Shown here: positions 8,897 through 19,100 of the stretch, in pieces
Layout: every line of letters begins with the position of its first letter
Position numbering within the stretch: position 1 is the stretch's first letter
Source of the DNA: Paenibacillus sp. HGH0039
GTDB lineage: Bacteria; Bacillota; Bacilli; Paenibacillales; NBRC-103111
NCBI RefSeq assembly: GCF_000411255.1
Contig: NZ_KE150412.1
Location: 1,989,168 to 2,053,167, forward strand
Direction of reading: 5' to 3'
DNA length: 64,000 nt
The notes under the pieces: generated by a model
The model's database searches: none
The model's input: the letters and a program-made list of their open reading frames with translations, nothing else
Told to the model about the DNA's origin: nothing
Position numbers and translations under genes: made by a program

Positions 8897-9163
8897 CTCT
8901 CTACTCCTCCTATCTTTTCTCTTTGTCTATAGGTCTCCTCCGGTTAAGACACGCATTACAGCGTTAAAGGATTTATCCGATAATCTCCTTTCATCTGGAA
9001 ATGTAGTTCTTTTTATCTAATTTAGTCTAATCTACTAGTAGTGTAAAACTCTTACATCATCCGATAAAGCGAATACATCACACGTTTACTAAAATTTTCC
9101 TCCGTTTTGCTCCGATTCTCTAACTCTGCTAAGTGACTCTTTTGTGATTTTCGTTATTTGTAA
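8897..9163. other. AT-rich leader and promoter region of the polysaccharide operon
   Basis: No gene is seen here. It holds the candidate promoter at 9019-9047 (listed separately) and a leader of roughly 115 bases before the GT2 start. Base composition is much more AT-rich than the flanking genes. Confidence 0.5.
9019..9047 (-). promoter_or_regulatory. candidate sigma-A promoter with a palindrome in its spacer
   Basis: On the minus strand TTTACA (9042-9047) and TAAATT (9019-9024) are 17 bases apart. A perfect 10-base palindrome, CTACTAGTAG (9032-9041), fills the half of the spacer next to the -35. A repressor or MerR-like activator bound there would control transcription directly (inference). 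Confidence 0.4.
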
Positions 9164-9201
9164 AGAAAAAAAAGACTCAAAGCGTTTACTTGGAGTCTTT
9201 T
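9164..9201 (-). terminator. intrinsic terminator of the glycosidase-domain gene
   Basis: AAAGACTCAAAG pairs with CTTGGAGTCTTT (one mismatch). Seven T follow on the minus strand. A shorter T run on the other side may make it bidirectional. Confidence 0.75.
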
Positions 9202-9283
9202 AAGGAATTAATTGGATTTTTTAAGAGGATTATTAAGAAAAATTAAGTAATTTAGACACAAGTTAAAAAAATCTACATATATA

Positions 9284-9946
9284 TCAGCTCTTCAAAGCGA
9301 CTATCTGATAAACAAGCCGCGGCGTGGCATCCGACCCGCCGTAGGAGCCTTCGGCCACTTTATACTGCGAGGAGCCGCTTCCGTCCAGGAAAATGCCGTC
9401 CACCAGGGTTCCGGAGCCGATTTTCTCTTTGATCGCGGTACGGAAAGCGGCCGCTGTCGGCTTCGAATCGGTCACGATCAGCCAAATATTGTTCGTGTTG
9501 TTATACACGAGGGCGGTCCGGTTGGCCGCGCCGTCCGGGTTCTGGATATTCTCCGCGGCGGCCTGGGTTTTCCAGGCGGACTCGCTGCTTTTCAGCATCA
9601 TGCTGATGCCGCCCTGCGCCCAGTAATTGCTTTTGTTAGCGACCAGAATTTCGTCCGTCTTACGAACGACTTGAACGGAAAACTCTCCGTTTTTGTCGTC
9701 CCACACCAGCGTGCCTCGGGCATACTTCGCGTTCTCGCTGCCGTTAGGCGCCACGGGAATATTGTTGTTCACCGCAATCTGCAGCAAAGTCCCGTCGTAA
9801 AAATACCCGCCGTTCACCCCGTAAGCCGTCTGTCCGACAACGCTCGATGCGCCGATGGATTTGATGGTAATGTTTTTGGGACTCGTTTTAATCGAATAGA
9901 GCTTTACTCCGTTGGATGCGGTGATCGTTGAAAAGGTATAGGCCAT
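9284..9946 (-). CDS. phosphodiester glycosidase (NAGPA) domain protein
   Basis: 220 residues that are almost all domain. The recognisable pieces are GVNGGYFY (about 43-50), ANRTALVYN (about 141-149) and DGIFLDGSGSSQY (about 183-195), the conserved blocks of the NAGPA family. That family includes the human enzyme that uncovers mannose-6-phosphate, and bacterial members act on wall or capsule phosphodiesters or are uncharacterised. Most bacterial members are secreted, but no signal peptide is visible and the first residue lies next to the first strand, so this one should be cytoplasmic or exported by another route. It is a single gene with its own terminator. Confidence 0.7.
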   Translation of the reverse strand: MAYTFSTITASNGVKLYSIKTSPKNITIKSIGASSVVGQTAYGVNGGYFYDGTLLQIAVNNNIPVAPNGSENAKYARGTLVWDDKNGEFSVQVVRKTDEILVANKSNYWAQGGISMMLKSSESAWKTQAAAENIQNPDGAANRTALVYNNTNNIWLIVTDSKPTAAAFRTAIKEKIGSGTLVDGIFLDGSGSSQYKVAEGSYGGSDATPRLVYQIVALKS

Positions 9947-10138
9947 TTATATTCACTCCCCTTTATGTTTTCAGGGCGTCAGCCCCTTCCCTTTAAAGGC
10001 GGAAAACGGAGTGCAACTACAACCGTTCGGCCCCTATTTTCTTCCGACTCCGACACCGTCTGCGGCCAACCTTGGCGAATACCTCCACGGAACCCAAGCC
10101 ATATTAATAAAATCTTTCCATACAGAGGAGGACCCGTT

Positions 10139-10729
10139 ATGTCCACGCAAAAATGGCGGATTCCCGCAACCGAAGGACTCGGATTCCGGCTAGGCAAAGG
10201 CCAGACCGTGCGGATCACGGACGTGGAAGGCGAGCAGGTTGCCGATATCGTCGCCTACCGGGCGGATAATCCCACGGAGAAGTTCGACCCGACCGTCACG
10301 ATGGATGCTCTGCGCAAAATGAAAGTAACACCCGGGGATATCCTGTATTCCACCCGCTATACGCCGCTGCTCACCATTGTGGCCGACACGGTGGGCCAGC
10401 ACGATTTTATCAACTCCGCCTGCCGGCCGGAAATGTACGAATTCACGTACCAGAAGAAGGATCATGCGTGCTGTTACCACAACTTGAACCGGGCCATCGC
10501 CCAGTTCGGCATCGAGCCTCCGGAACAGCACTATCCGTTCAATTTGTTTATGCACACGGTTATACAGCCGGACGGTTCCATTAGCGTCAAAAGACCGCTG
10601 TCCAAGGCCGGAGATTACGTGGACCTGCGTGCGGAAACGGATCTGCTGGTCGCGATGTCGGCTTGTCCGGCTTCGGAAAGCATCTGCAACGGCTACGTCT
10701 GCACGCCGATCGAAGTCCAAATTTTGTAA
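10139..10729 (+). CDS. DUF1989 (urea carboxylase-associated-like) protein
   Basis: 196 residues. The ATG at 10139 is chosen because GAGGAGG sits at 10125-10131 and the conserved region begins just after it. The sequence has the DUF1989 hallmarks: an early VRITDVEGEQVADIVAY, a cysteine-rich middle (NSACRPEMY, HACCYHN), and a late MSACPASES with ICNGYVCTPIEV. In B. subtilis the relative is YcgI, encoded close to ycgF and ycgG; other relatives lie beside urea carboxylase genes. The biochemical role is not settled; the cysteines and histidines suggest metal binding (inference). It leads a run with a LysE exporter and a YcgG protein. Confidence 0.75.
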   Translation: MSTQKWRIPATEGLGFRLGKGQTVRITDVEGEQVADIVAYRADNPTEKFDPTVTMDALRKMKVTPGDILYSTRYTPLLTIVADTVGQHDFINSACRPEMYEFTYQKKDHACCYHNLNRAIAQFGIEPPEQHYPFNLFMHTVIQPDGSISVKRPLSKAGDYVDLRAETDLLVAMSACPASESICNGYVCTPIEVQIL

Positions 10730-10811
10730 ATTATTCTAAGCGGGACATCCCCTGAATACAATGACTTGTACGCTTGTACCTGTCATCCATCTCTAAGGGG
10801 AGTGTTGCTTT

Positions 10812-11438
10812 TTGAATGCCTTCTTGGCCTATGTCGTGCTCGGCATCTCGTTATCCGCGCCCGCAGGCCCCGTCAATGCCGCCCAGTTGGAAAAAGGTGT
10901 CCGCTTCGGCTTTCTTCACGCGTGGCTGGTCGGAGCGGGCGCAATGGTTGCCGATCTTTTTTACATGCTGCTGATTTATTTCGGCGTTGCCCATTTCCTC
11001 GATACCCCCTTTATGAAAACCTTCCTGTGGCTGTTCGGCTGCTTTGTTCTTCTATACACGGGAATCGTGACCCTGAAAAGTCTCAAGCTGAGGGAAAGCG
11101 GCGAAATGCGGGAGTCTCCTTCCGAAATGAGCTCTTTCCGGTCCGGCTTTTTTATCGCGCTGACGAGCCCCTTGACCATTCTCTTCTGGCTGGGTATATA
11201 CGGCTCCATTCTTACCCAAAGCTCGCAGAGTCACGACGCCGGCCAGGCGCTTTGGCACAGCCTCGGCGTATTTGTCGGCATTATGGTCTGGGATGTCTCG
11301 ATAGCCCTCATCGCAAGCTCCTTCCATCGGTTCGGAAACCGCCTGATTCTTCAGATTACTTCCCTGCTCGCCGGGATCTCGCTGATTCTGTTCGGGCTTT
11401 ACTTCGGCTATCAGGCTCTTCTGATGCTTGCGGGCTGA
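10812..11438 (+). CDS. LysE/RhtB family exporter (YcgF-like)
   Basis: 208 residues with six predicted membrane helices. The N-terminus has the family motif LSAPAGPVNAAQL (about 14-26), and TSPLTILFW lies mid-protein. I start at the TTG at 10812 because AAGGGGAG lies nine bases upstream and the codon order fits the family N-terminus. LysE-type proteins export amino acids or related small molecules. It starts 82 bases after the DUF1989 gene, and B. subtilis has a similar neighbour set, so it may export a substrate or product of the flanking enzymes (inference). Confidence 0.85.
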   Translation: MNAFLAYVVLGISLSAPAGPVNAAQLEKGVRFGFLHAWLVGAGAMVADLFYMLLIYFGVAHFLDTPFMKTFLWLFGCFVLLYTGIVTLKSLKLRESGEMRESPSEMSSFRSGFFIALTSPLTILFWLGIYGSILTQSSQSHDAGQALWHSLGVFVGIMVWDVSIALIASSFHRFGNRLILQITSLLAGISLILFGLYFGYQALLMLAG

Positions 11439-11552
11439 CCCTCGTTTACTTCCGGTAACCCTGGTAACTCCGGCAACTCCGGAATCCGCACGGGGCATTC
11501 ACCTATTCCAATCCGATCTCATATACTGCATGGTGTGGAGAGGAGTGGAGAG

Positions 11553-12323
11553 ATGGCGGAACTCCGCAGCAAGATCTGGATCGAGGAGAACAGAATGGAT
11601 CTTCCGGAATGGCAGCGGACGGCGTTCGAGGAATTCGCCGCGATGATCGCGGGCCCTGAGAACAAGTACCCCTGTGTGCCCGGACACCTAGGGTACGTCA
11701 CGAATAATCTCCGGTACGGCTTTGCGCCCGATCCCCGGTCTGCCCAAGCTGTATCCGATACGGCCGAGCTTCTGAACGCCTATGGGAGCTGCTCGCGTGA
11801 AACGGGAAAATACGCCTCGCTTGTTATTTTTTTCGACACCCCGGAGGACTTGAAAAATCACGCGGACGTTCTTGAGTACGAAACCTTGTTCTGGTCCCTC
11901 CTCAGCCGATTGCACGACAAAGACACGGCCCCTTGGCCCGAGGATATTCCGCAGGACCCTGCGAAGCCCAAGTGGGAATTTTGTTTCGCCGGTCAGCCTT
12001 ATTTCGCCTTCTGCGCGACACCCGCGCACGGGCAGCGCAAAAGCCGGCACTTCTCTTCGTTCCTTGTAGCATTCCAGCCCCGCTGGGTCTTCAATGAGAT
12101 TAATGAAACGACTGCGTTCGGACGGAATATCAGCAAATTGATCCGCAAAAAACTCGCGGACTATGATGACGTGCCGGTGCATGCCTCCTTAAAATGGTAC
12201 GGACAGCAGGACAATCAGGAGTGGAAACAGTATTTCCTGCGGAACGATGAAACGTCCCCTTCCCGATGCCCGTTCATGGCGATGAAAAATCAGTTGAAAA
12301 ATAACGAACCTTTTCATAAATAA
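11553..12323 (+). CDS. YqcI/YcgG family protein (GntA-like putative heme protein)
   Basis: 256 residues from the ATG at 11553, with AGAGGAG seven bases upstream; an in-frame GTG at 11535 is less likely. Conserved pieces are YPCVPGHLG (about 39-47), WEFCFAGQPYFAFCATP in the middle and SRCPF near the end. The family includes GntA, described as a heme-dependent N-hydroxylase of a guanidino compound in guanitoxin biosynthesis. Most members are uncharacterised. Together with the DUF1989 and LysE genes just upstream it suggests a small-molecule oxidation and export pathway, perhaps for a guanidino or amino compound. The substrate is a guess. Confidence 0.72.
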   Translation: MAELRSKIWIEENRMDLPEWQRTAFEEFAAMIAGPENKYPCVPGHLGYVTNNLRYGFAPDPRSAQAVSDTAELLNAYGSCSRETGKYASLVIFFDTPEDLKNHADVLEYETLFWSLLSRLHDKDTAPWPEDIPQDPAKPKWEFCFAGQPYFAFCATPAHGQRKSRHFSSFLVAFQPRWVFNEINETTAFGRNISKLIRKKLADYDDVPVHASLKWYGQQDNQEWKQYFLRNDETSPSRCPFMAMKNQLKNNEPFHK

Positions 12324-12331
12324 AAAAAAAC

Positions 12332-12369
12332 AACCCGGTATGGTTTTAACGCAAACCATAACCGGGTTT
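12332..12369. terminator. bidirectional intrinsic terminator
   Basis: AACCCGGTATGGTTT pairs with AAACCATAACCGGGTT (one bulged base), flanked by an A run on the left and TTT on the right. It serves both the YcgG gene and the convergent coat-protein gene. Confidence 0.8.
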
Positions 12370-12378
12370 CTTGTATGT

Positions 12379-13035
12379 TTACTGGTAGCGCGGAGCGAAA
12401 TTCGCCTGGTTGGCTTGATGGCCGACAGGTGTTTGCGGGTAGCCGGGCGCCGGAATAAACGTATTCAGCATGCTCTGCATGTCGTTTTGTTGAAGCTGAG
12501 GCACCTGATAGTACGCATGTTTGTTTTGGTACAGGAAAATCTCATAGGCCAGTTCGATGAAATTCTGAACCTGGGAAGCAAGAACGCGGCGGACGACCGG
12601 ATTGGTGACTTCCACGGCGGACATCGTCAGAAGAGACGCGTGCGTTTTGATCAGTCCGAGCATATGGCCGCTGATTCCCGCGTCCTTCACGTCCGCCAGG
12701 GACTGGTTCGGCTTCTTGGGCTGGCTCGGCTTGATGCCGTACTGAATGTTGGTCGGCTGCTGCATCATGTACGTGGCCGTCTCGTGACTTGGTTTCTGGC
12801 CTGTCGCGAAGCACTCCGCGGTGAGGTTGTACTGGGAAAGGATAAAGCTGTACTGGCGGTCCAGGATGTTCAGAAGCTCCGGGTCTTTGACGAAAGTCCG
12901 GAACAGCATAAACTGGTCGAGCACATTAATGGTACCGGAAAGCACCTCGTGCATGTCAAAAAATTCGTGGCCCCCATGGTTAAAGTTAGGTGCTCCTTGC
13001 TGATTCTGATTGTTGAAATAATTTTGCTGCTGCAT
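12379..13035 (-). CDS. CotF-like spore coat protein
   Basis: 218 residues. The Q/N-rich N-terminus (about 1-22) and C-terminus (about 185-218) flank a helical core with the CotF pattern: FFDMHEVLSGTINVLDQFMLF, then DPELLNILDRQYSFIL and a late VQNFIELAYEIFLYQNKHAYY. CotF proteins are ferritin-like-fold coat components of spores, made in the mother cell. The terminator at 12332-12369 lies just beyond its stop. A GGAGG-type ribosome site precedes the ATG. The promoter was not identified; sigma-K control would be expected from family knowledge only. Confidence 0.82.
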   Translation of the reverse strand: MQQQNYFNNQNQQGAPNFNHGGHEFFDMHEVLSGTINVLDQFMLFRTFVKDPELLNILDRQYSFILSQYNLTAECFATGQKPSHETATYMMQQPTNIQYGIKPSQPKKPNQSLADVKDAGISGHMLGLIKTHASLLTMSAVEVTNPVVRRVLASQVQNFIELAYEIFLYQNKHAYYQVPQLQQNDMQSMLNTFIPAPGYPQTPVGHQANQANFAPRYQ

Positions 13036-13131
13036 GTGGAATCCCTCCGCTTAGTTGGTGGTTAACAACTTGAATAGTTTAGGTTTTGAATCCTCTTTTT
13101 ATGAGGAGGACTTTCTTTCTCCCTCTCCGGA

Positions 13132-16100
13132 TTACAAAGTCACAACAATCTCGTGAAGCCGGTTATCGTCTGTCAGCGGAACGAACGGACCTTCACCGGA
13201 GGAGAAATCTCCGTCCGTCTCCTGTCCGTCGATCATCAGCCGCGTACAACCGCTTGATTTCCGCGACGGATTAAGGACCGTGATCCGGTATTCGGATTCC
13301 CCAAAGCGGTATACCGCCGAGAATTCCGGCCATTCCGGAGGAATACAAGGGCGGATGTACAGCTTCGCCCCTCGGCGTCTAATGCCGAGAATCCACTCCA
13401 GCCCCGCCTGGTACATCCATCCGGAGGCACCGGTATACCAGGTCCAGCCCGCATGTCCCCTGTGCGGCGGCTCCGTGTACACATCGGCAGCCATGGCATA
13501 AGGCTCACCGACATACTTTCGGACCTCCGCCGCTGTTTTGGTATGCATGATAGGGTTGAACATCTGGAACAGTTCAAGCGCCTTTTCCCCATTGCCGAGA
13601 CCGCACCAGGCCACAATACTCCAGATCACACCGTGCGTATACTGACCGCCGTTTTCCCGGATACCTGGAGGGTACCCCTGGATATATCCCGGGCTCGGGT
13701 CGGTCTTGTCGAACGGAGGCGTCAGAATATGGGCGACGGACAAGCTGCGGTCGACAAGTTCCCGGTCGAATGATTTCATGGCCTGCCGGGCTCTATCGTC
13801 CGGAGCCATGCCGGAGATGACCGACCATGACTGGGCGATGGAATCGATGCGGCACTCCGCATTGTGAATCGATCCGAGCCATTGACCGGCATCCGTGAAG
13901 GCGCGGCGGTACCACTGGCCGTCCCAGGCGCTTTCGTTCAGCGCCGCGGCCAGCTTCTCACGCTGGCTCCGGAATCGCTCGGCGAGTTCTTGTTTTCCTC
14001 GGATTTCGCAAAGATCGGCCATTCCCTGGAGGACATCTCCAAGGAACCATCCCAGCCAGACGCTCTCTCCCCGCCCCTCGGGGCCGATCATACTCATGCC
14101 GTCGTTCCAGTCGCCGATGCCGATCAGAGGCAGCCCGTGCTCCCCGAATTTCAGAGCGCGGTCTACCGCCCGCAGACAGTGATCGAAGATCGTGCCGCTA
14201 TTGCCGGACAGGACCGTTTCCTCGTAGCGTTCGTGTTCATCCGCTTCCAGCGGTTTACTGGTCAGGAACGGCACAGTATCGTCAAGGATGCTCCCGTCTT
14301 CCGTATGATCGATATACCGGGACACGGCGTAAGGGAGCCACAGCAGGTCATCCGAAAAACGGGTACGGATACCGCGGTGCGTCTCCTCGTGCCACCAGTG
14401 CTGGACATCCCCTTCTTCGTACTGATGAGAAGCGTGAAGCAGAATCTGCCCACGGGTGAGGTCCGGACGGCTGTTCAGCAGTGCCAGCGAATCCTGGAGC
14501 TGATCCCGGAACCCGTAGGCTCCCCCCGCCTGATAGAATGCGGTACGGGCCCACATACGGCAAGCCAATGTCTGGTAGAGGAGCCAGTGGTTCAGCATCA
14601 TATCCATTTCCAGCACAGGAGTGGACACGGTCACGGTTCCAAGCAAGTCCTCCCAGAACGTACGGACAGCCTCATAAGCGGCCGTGCAAGCATCAGGCTC
14701 CCTGTACTTGCGGGCTATCCGCACCGCTTCTTCGCGGGAATCCCCGCAGCCCAGAAGAATATAGACCGTTCGCTCGGCGCCCGGTTCCAGTTCGAATTTC
14801 GTCCGCACGGCCCCGCATCCGTCATAAACGGGACCGGTCACGCCCGACAGATCGAGCCGCCTCATCGCGGCCGGATCTTCAATCGTCCGGTTGCGGCCGA
14901 TAAATTCAAGCCTGTCGCCCGTCCAGGACAGGCTGCTTTCGCCGGCATGCACCGTTAAGAAGGCGGTGGCATTCCGGAAGTTTTCCTGATACACATTTCG
15001 GGCGATCAGACTGTCCGCTTCGTCATCCCAGTCGGTCATAATGAAGGAGGCGTTCCCTTCCCGCTGGACGCCCAGCACCCATTCCGCATAGTAGGTAGTG
15101 GACAAGGATTTACTATGCGATGTTGTATTTCGCAGCTTCACTTCGATAATCTTGACGGGGTCCTCCAGCGGAACGAATACCGTCATTTTCTGCCGTATTC
15201 CCCGGCTTTCATGCTCGTAGCGTGAATATCCCCTGCCGTGAGCCACCCGGTAAACGGACGGATCATCTTGCCGCCGGGAAGGCGCCATCTGCCAAAAATC
15301 CCCGTTTTGTTCATCGCGGATATAGAAGACTTCGCCCGGCGGGTCCAAGGCGGGATCGTTCGACCACGGGGTCAGCTTGCATTCCCGGCTGTTGCCCCAC
15401 CACGTGTATCCCGTGTACAGTTCGGAGGCCAGACAGCCGAATCTTGGATTCGCCATCACGTTAATCCATGGAGCCGGGAGATGCTCCCCGTTTTTGAGCG
15501 TGATCCGGTACTCCCGGCCGTCCGGGGAAAAGCCTCCCCACCCGTTGAAAAATAAGGAACCGGGGGAATCTTGCCCCATTCCCGTGACCTGGGCAGCGGT
15601 CGTGTCCTTCGCCTGCGCCGGGGCGGTTGTGTCGGAAGCGGCCGTTGTGCCTGTGGCGATATCGGTTGCTGCGGTCGCATCCTCGGCTGTGCCGGGGACT
15701 GCGGATATGCCCGCGGCAGTATCCGTGGCCCCACCCGTATCCCCGGCCGTGCCGAAGACTGGGGACGCATCCGGCCGGAACGGAGCCGGCGCTTCCCCCG
15801 ACGTAACCGGCAGCGGCACATCGTAGGCATCCTTCCGGGGCCAGATCTTCAGCTGCGCCCGCAGGCTTGGCCCGTCCGCACGCAGAACGACCCGCGCCGC
15901 CGCAAGCAGCAGCGTGTGGTCCTCTTCGGGCATTGCGGAAGCGGGAACGACATGGATGCCTCCCTGACCGGCGGCACCCGCATTTCCGGCTGCCTGCTCC
16001 GACAAGCGGACGAGCGCATCCCTCAGCTCCTGCTGATACCCGCCCGGAGATTCGTTAAACAGCACGAGATCGAAAAACAGCCCGTGCCGCCGCAAATACT

Positions 16101-19100
16101 CGAAGCCCCCCAGCAGCTTCTGCACGAACGGCAGATCTGCGCTGTCGGCAACTCTCGCCAGCACGATGGGCCTGTCGCCGGAAACTCCGTAAGCCCAGAG
16201 GCCCTGCTGCCCTTTGCTGTTGGCGGCGATGCTTTCCGCCTGTTCTGGCTTGAACGGCCCCCTATAAAGCACGCGGCCCGCCAACGCCCGGTAAACGGCG
16301 GCCTCCGCCGACGTGATATGCAGATGCTGCAAATCGATCTGGCTGCGGGTCCAGGCGAGCCGGAAGGTTCTGTCCACCTGCTGCGCCTGAAAAAGCTGCC
16401 GGACCATGTTCAAGCTCTGCTCCTTCGAATCCGCGATGCCCGTAACCGCGCAGAGCCGGACGCTCTCGCCCGGCTTGAGGCTGATGCGGCGGCGCATGAC
16501 GAAAGCCGGATCGGCGACGGAACCGACCGTACCCTCGAGGCGGGAAGCGAGTCCTTTCGGCCTCGCAAGGGAATGACCGCGGCCGATGAAAGCGGCCCGG
16601 TCGGTCTCGAATTCGGCAGGTCCGAGAACAGCGCCGAAGACCGACAAGTTGTGAAAAGCCCAAATCGACTTCTCTCCCGCATTCCGCGGACGCTTGCGGG
16701 CAAGCAGGCAGCCCGTCTCCTCCTCGAACTGCGTTTCGACAAACAACTTCGTGAAAGCCGGATGAGCCTTGTCCGCATCGGGCAGCGCCAGAGCGATTTC
16801 CAGAAACGTCGTTACTTCGACGATGCGGGCCTCTCTGTTTTTGTTCTCCAGCGTCAGCCGCCGGACTTCCGCGTTCATCTCGGGCGAGACCGTAATTTCA
16901 AGCACGGTCTGTATGCCGTCATCCTCCCGGCGGAAAGTTGTCCGCTCCTGGGAGAAGCGTACGCTCTGAGAGTCCGAAGGAACGCGGCAGGGCTGGAAGG
17001 TGGGGGACCATACCTTCTCCCGGGTAACATCGCGGATGTACAGGTACACGCCCCACGGGTCTCCGACCGGATCTTCCCTCCATCGGGAAACGGCCAGTCC
17101 GTTCCAGCGGATAAACCCGCTTCCGCTGTTAGTAACGGCCGTCGTGAACGTCCCGTTGGAGTGGACGCCCACTTCCGGGGCCGGCGTGTCGGCCCCTATG
17201 TTTTCCGGCGCGGAATAAGCGCGTTCCGCCGCCGGCTTCTGAATACGCGACTTTCCCGTCAATTCCCGGGTCAGCATCGACTCGCGCGGCGGAATACGTT
17301 CGATCAGGAGCAGTTCGGCCGCCTGGACGCGTTTGTCGCTGTGAAAATAATCGTACATTTTAACGGGGAGAAGCAGGTTCGCGATTGTCAGCAAACTCAT
17401 GCCCTGGTGGTGGGCCATAAAGCTGCGGATGATTTTGCAGTCTTCCCCCTGCGGCATTCGGTCCGCCGTAAAATCAATCGCTTCGTAGAAGCCGTATTTT
17501 CCCCTTGCTCCAAGCTCCTCCATCCGGTTCAGGTCCTCCAGCCCTTCCCGGAGGGCAAACGGAAGCGCCATAACCGCCGCATAAGGCGCGATCACAAGAT
17601 CCTCTTCCAGTCCCCGCTTGAATCCGAGGCCCGGCACACCGAATGCCCGGTACTGATAGTTCATCTGGTAATCGAACGCGTAATAGCCCGATTCCGAGAT
17701 GCCGAACGGGACGCCCCGTTCATGCGCGTATTCCATCTGGCGCTTGACGACGCCCCGGTAAGTGCTGTCCCAGAGCGTATTGCGGTAAGTCCTCATGATA
17801 AGCCACGGCATCATATACTCAAACATCGTGCCCGACCACGAAATCAGCGTGGTCTTGTTCCCCTGGAGTTTGACCGTGCGGCCCAGCGCCATCCAGTGGG
17901 ATACCGACACCTGGCCCAGCGCGATCGCGACGAAGCTGGTCTGCCTCGCCTCGGACGCCAGCAGATCGTACAAAATGCTGTCCCGTTCCCCTGTCGCGCC
18001 ATGATACCCGAGAACAAAGAGCTTGGCCTTATGATCGTAAAGCTGCGTAAAATCGGTCGCCCCGATAAGCGCTTCGAGCCGCTGTACAAGCTGCTGCCCG
18101 CGGATCAGCCAATCCGGAAGGTTCGACGGGTCCTCACGATCCGCTTGCTCCAACCTGCTTCCTTCGGCCGTCAGGACTGCCGGGCGGTAGCCGCCGTTTC
18201 CGAGGTTTTGACCCTTCTGGCCTCTGCCATCTATGCCGTTTTTGCCGTCTTCCCTGCCTTTTCCGGCCTTTCCGTCAATCCCGTTCAACGCGGATTCTCC
18301 GCGCGGAGTCTGATCCAAATCGACAGCAAATTCCACCCCGTAGGCCCCTGCTTCTGCCGGGCTAATTCCCGTAAAGCGGCCTTGCGTTTCCCCTTCTTGC
18401 CGCAGCCGGCTTGCCAGGCCCTGTTTGACCGTCATCAGACTTGCAACGAAGTTGCCCGAATCGACTGTGGACACATAGGCGGGCGGAAGAACTCCCAAGG
18501 TCAGCGTATCGTACCAGTTGTATAAATGACCGTGCCATTTCTCCAGGTTTTCGACCGTCCCGATCGTATTTTCCAGCTTTTCAACCAGCGATGGAGTGTC
18601 GATAAAACCGAATTCGCGTGCCGCAAGCGCCGAAGTCAGCAAAAAGCCGATATTGGTCGGAGACGTCCTGTGAGCCACTCCGTTCGGCGGGTCTACCTGG
18701 ATGTTATCCGGGGGCAGGTAATGATCCTTTGGACCGGCATAGTCTTCATAAAAAGACCAGATTTGTCTCGCCAGCATCCGGAGCTTCTCCTGTTCCTCCG
18801 CTCCAAGCGGTGCTTCCTCCCGCTCCACAGGCCGGTCCAGCCAGGAGACAGCCAGAGGGGCCAGAGCCCAGAACAAGCTTAGCGCAAGGCCCGCCCACAA
18901 CAGGGACGCCGAGGCCTGCACAGCCGAAGCGAGCGCAAACACGAGAATGAGCACATACCCCCATCCCGCTTGAAGAAGCGGTGTGCGCCGCTGTTCCCGG
19001 CTGCTTCGCTCGATATGCGACGAGCTCGTCCATTCCAGCAGCCGGCGCTTGCTGACGAACACCCGGTATAGCGTTCTGCCGATCGCATCCAGCAGCACAG

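Noticed and set aside
9947..10138. Possible ykkC-type guanidine riboswitch before the DUF1989 gene
   Set aside because: The gene context made it worth checking, but I could not find the conserved core motifs or a terminator in the leader.
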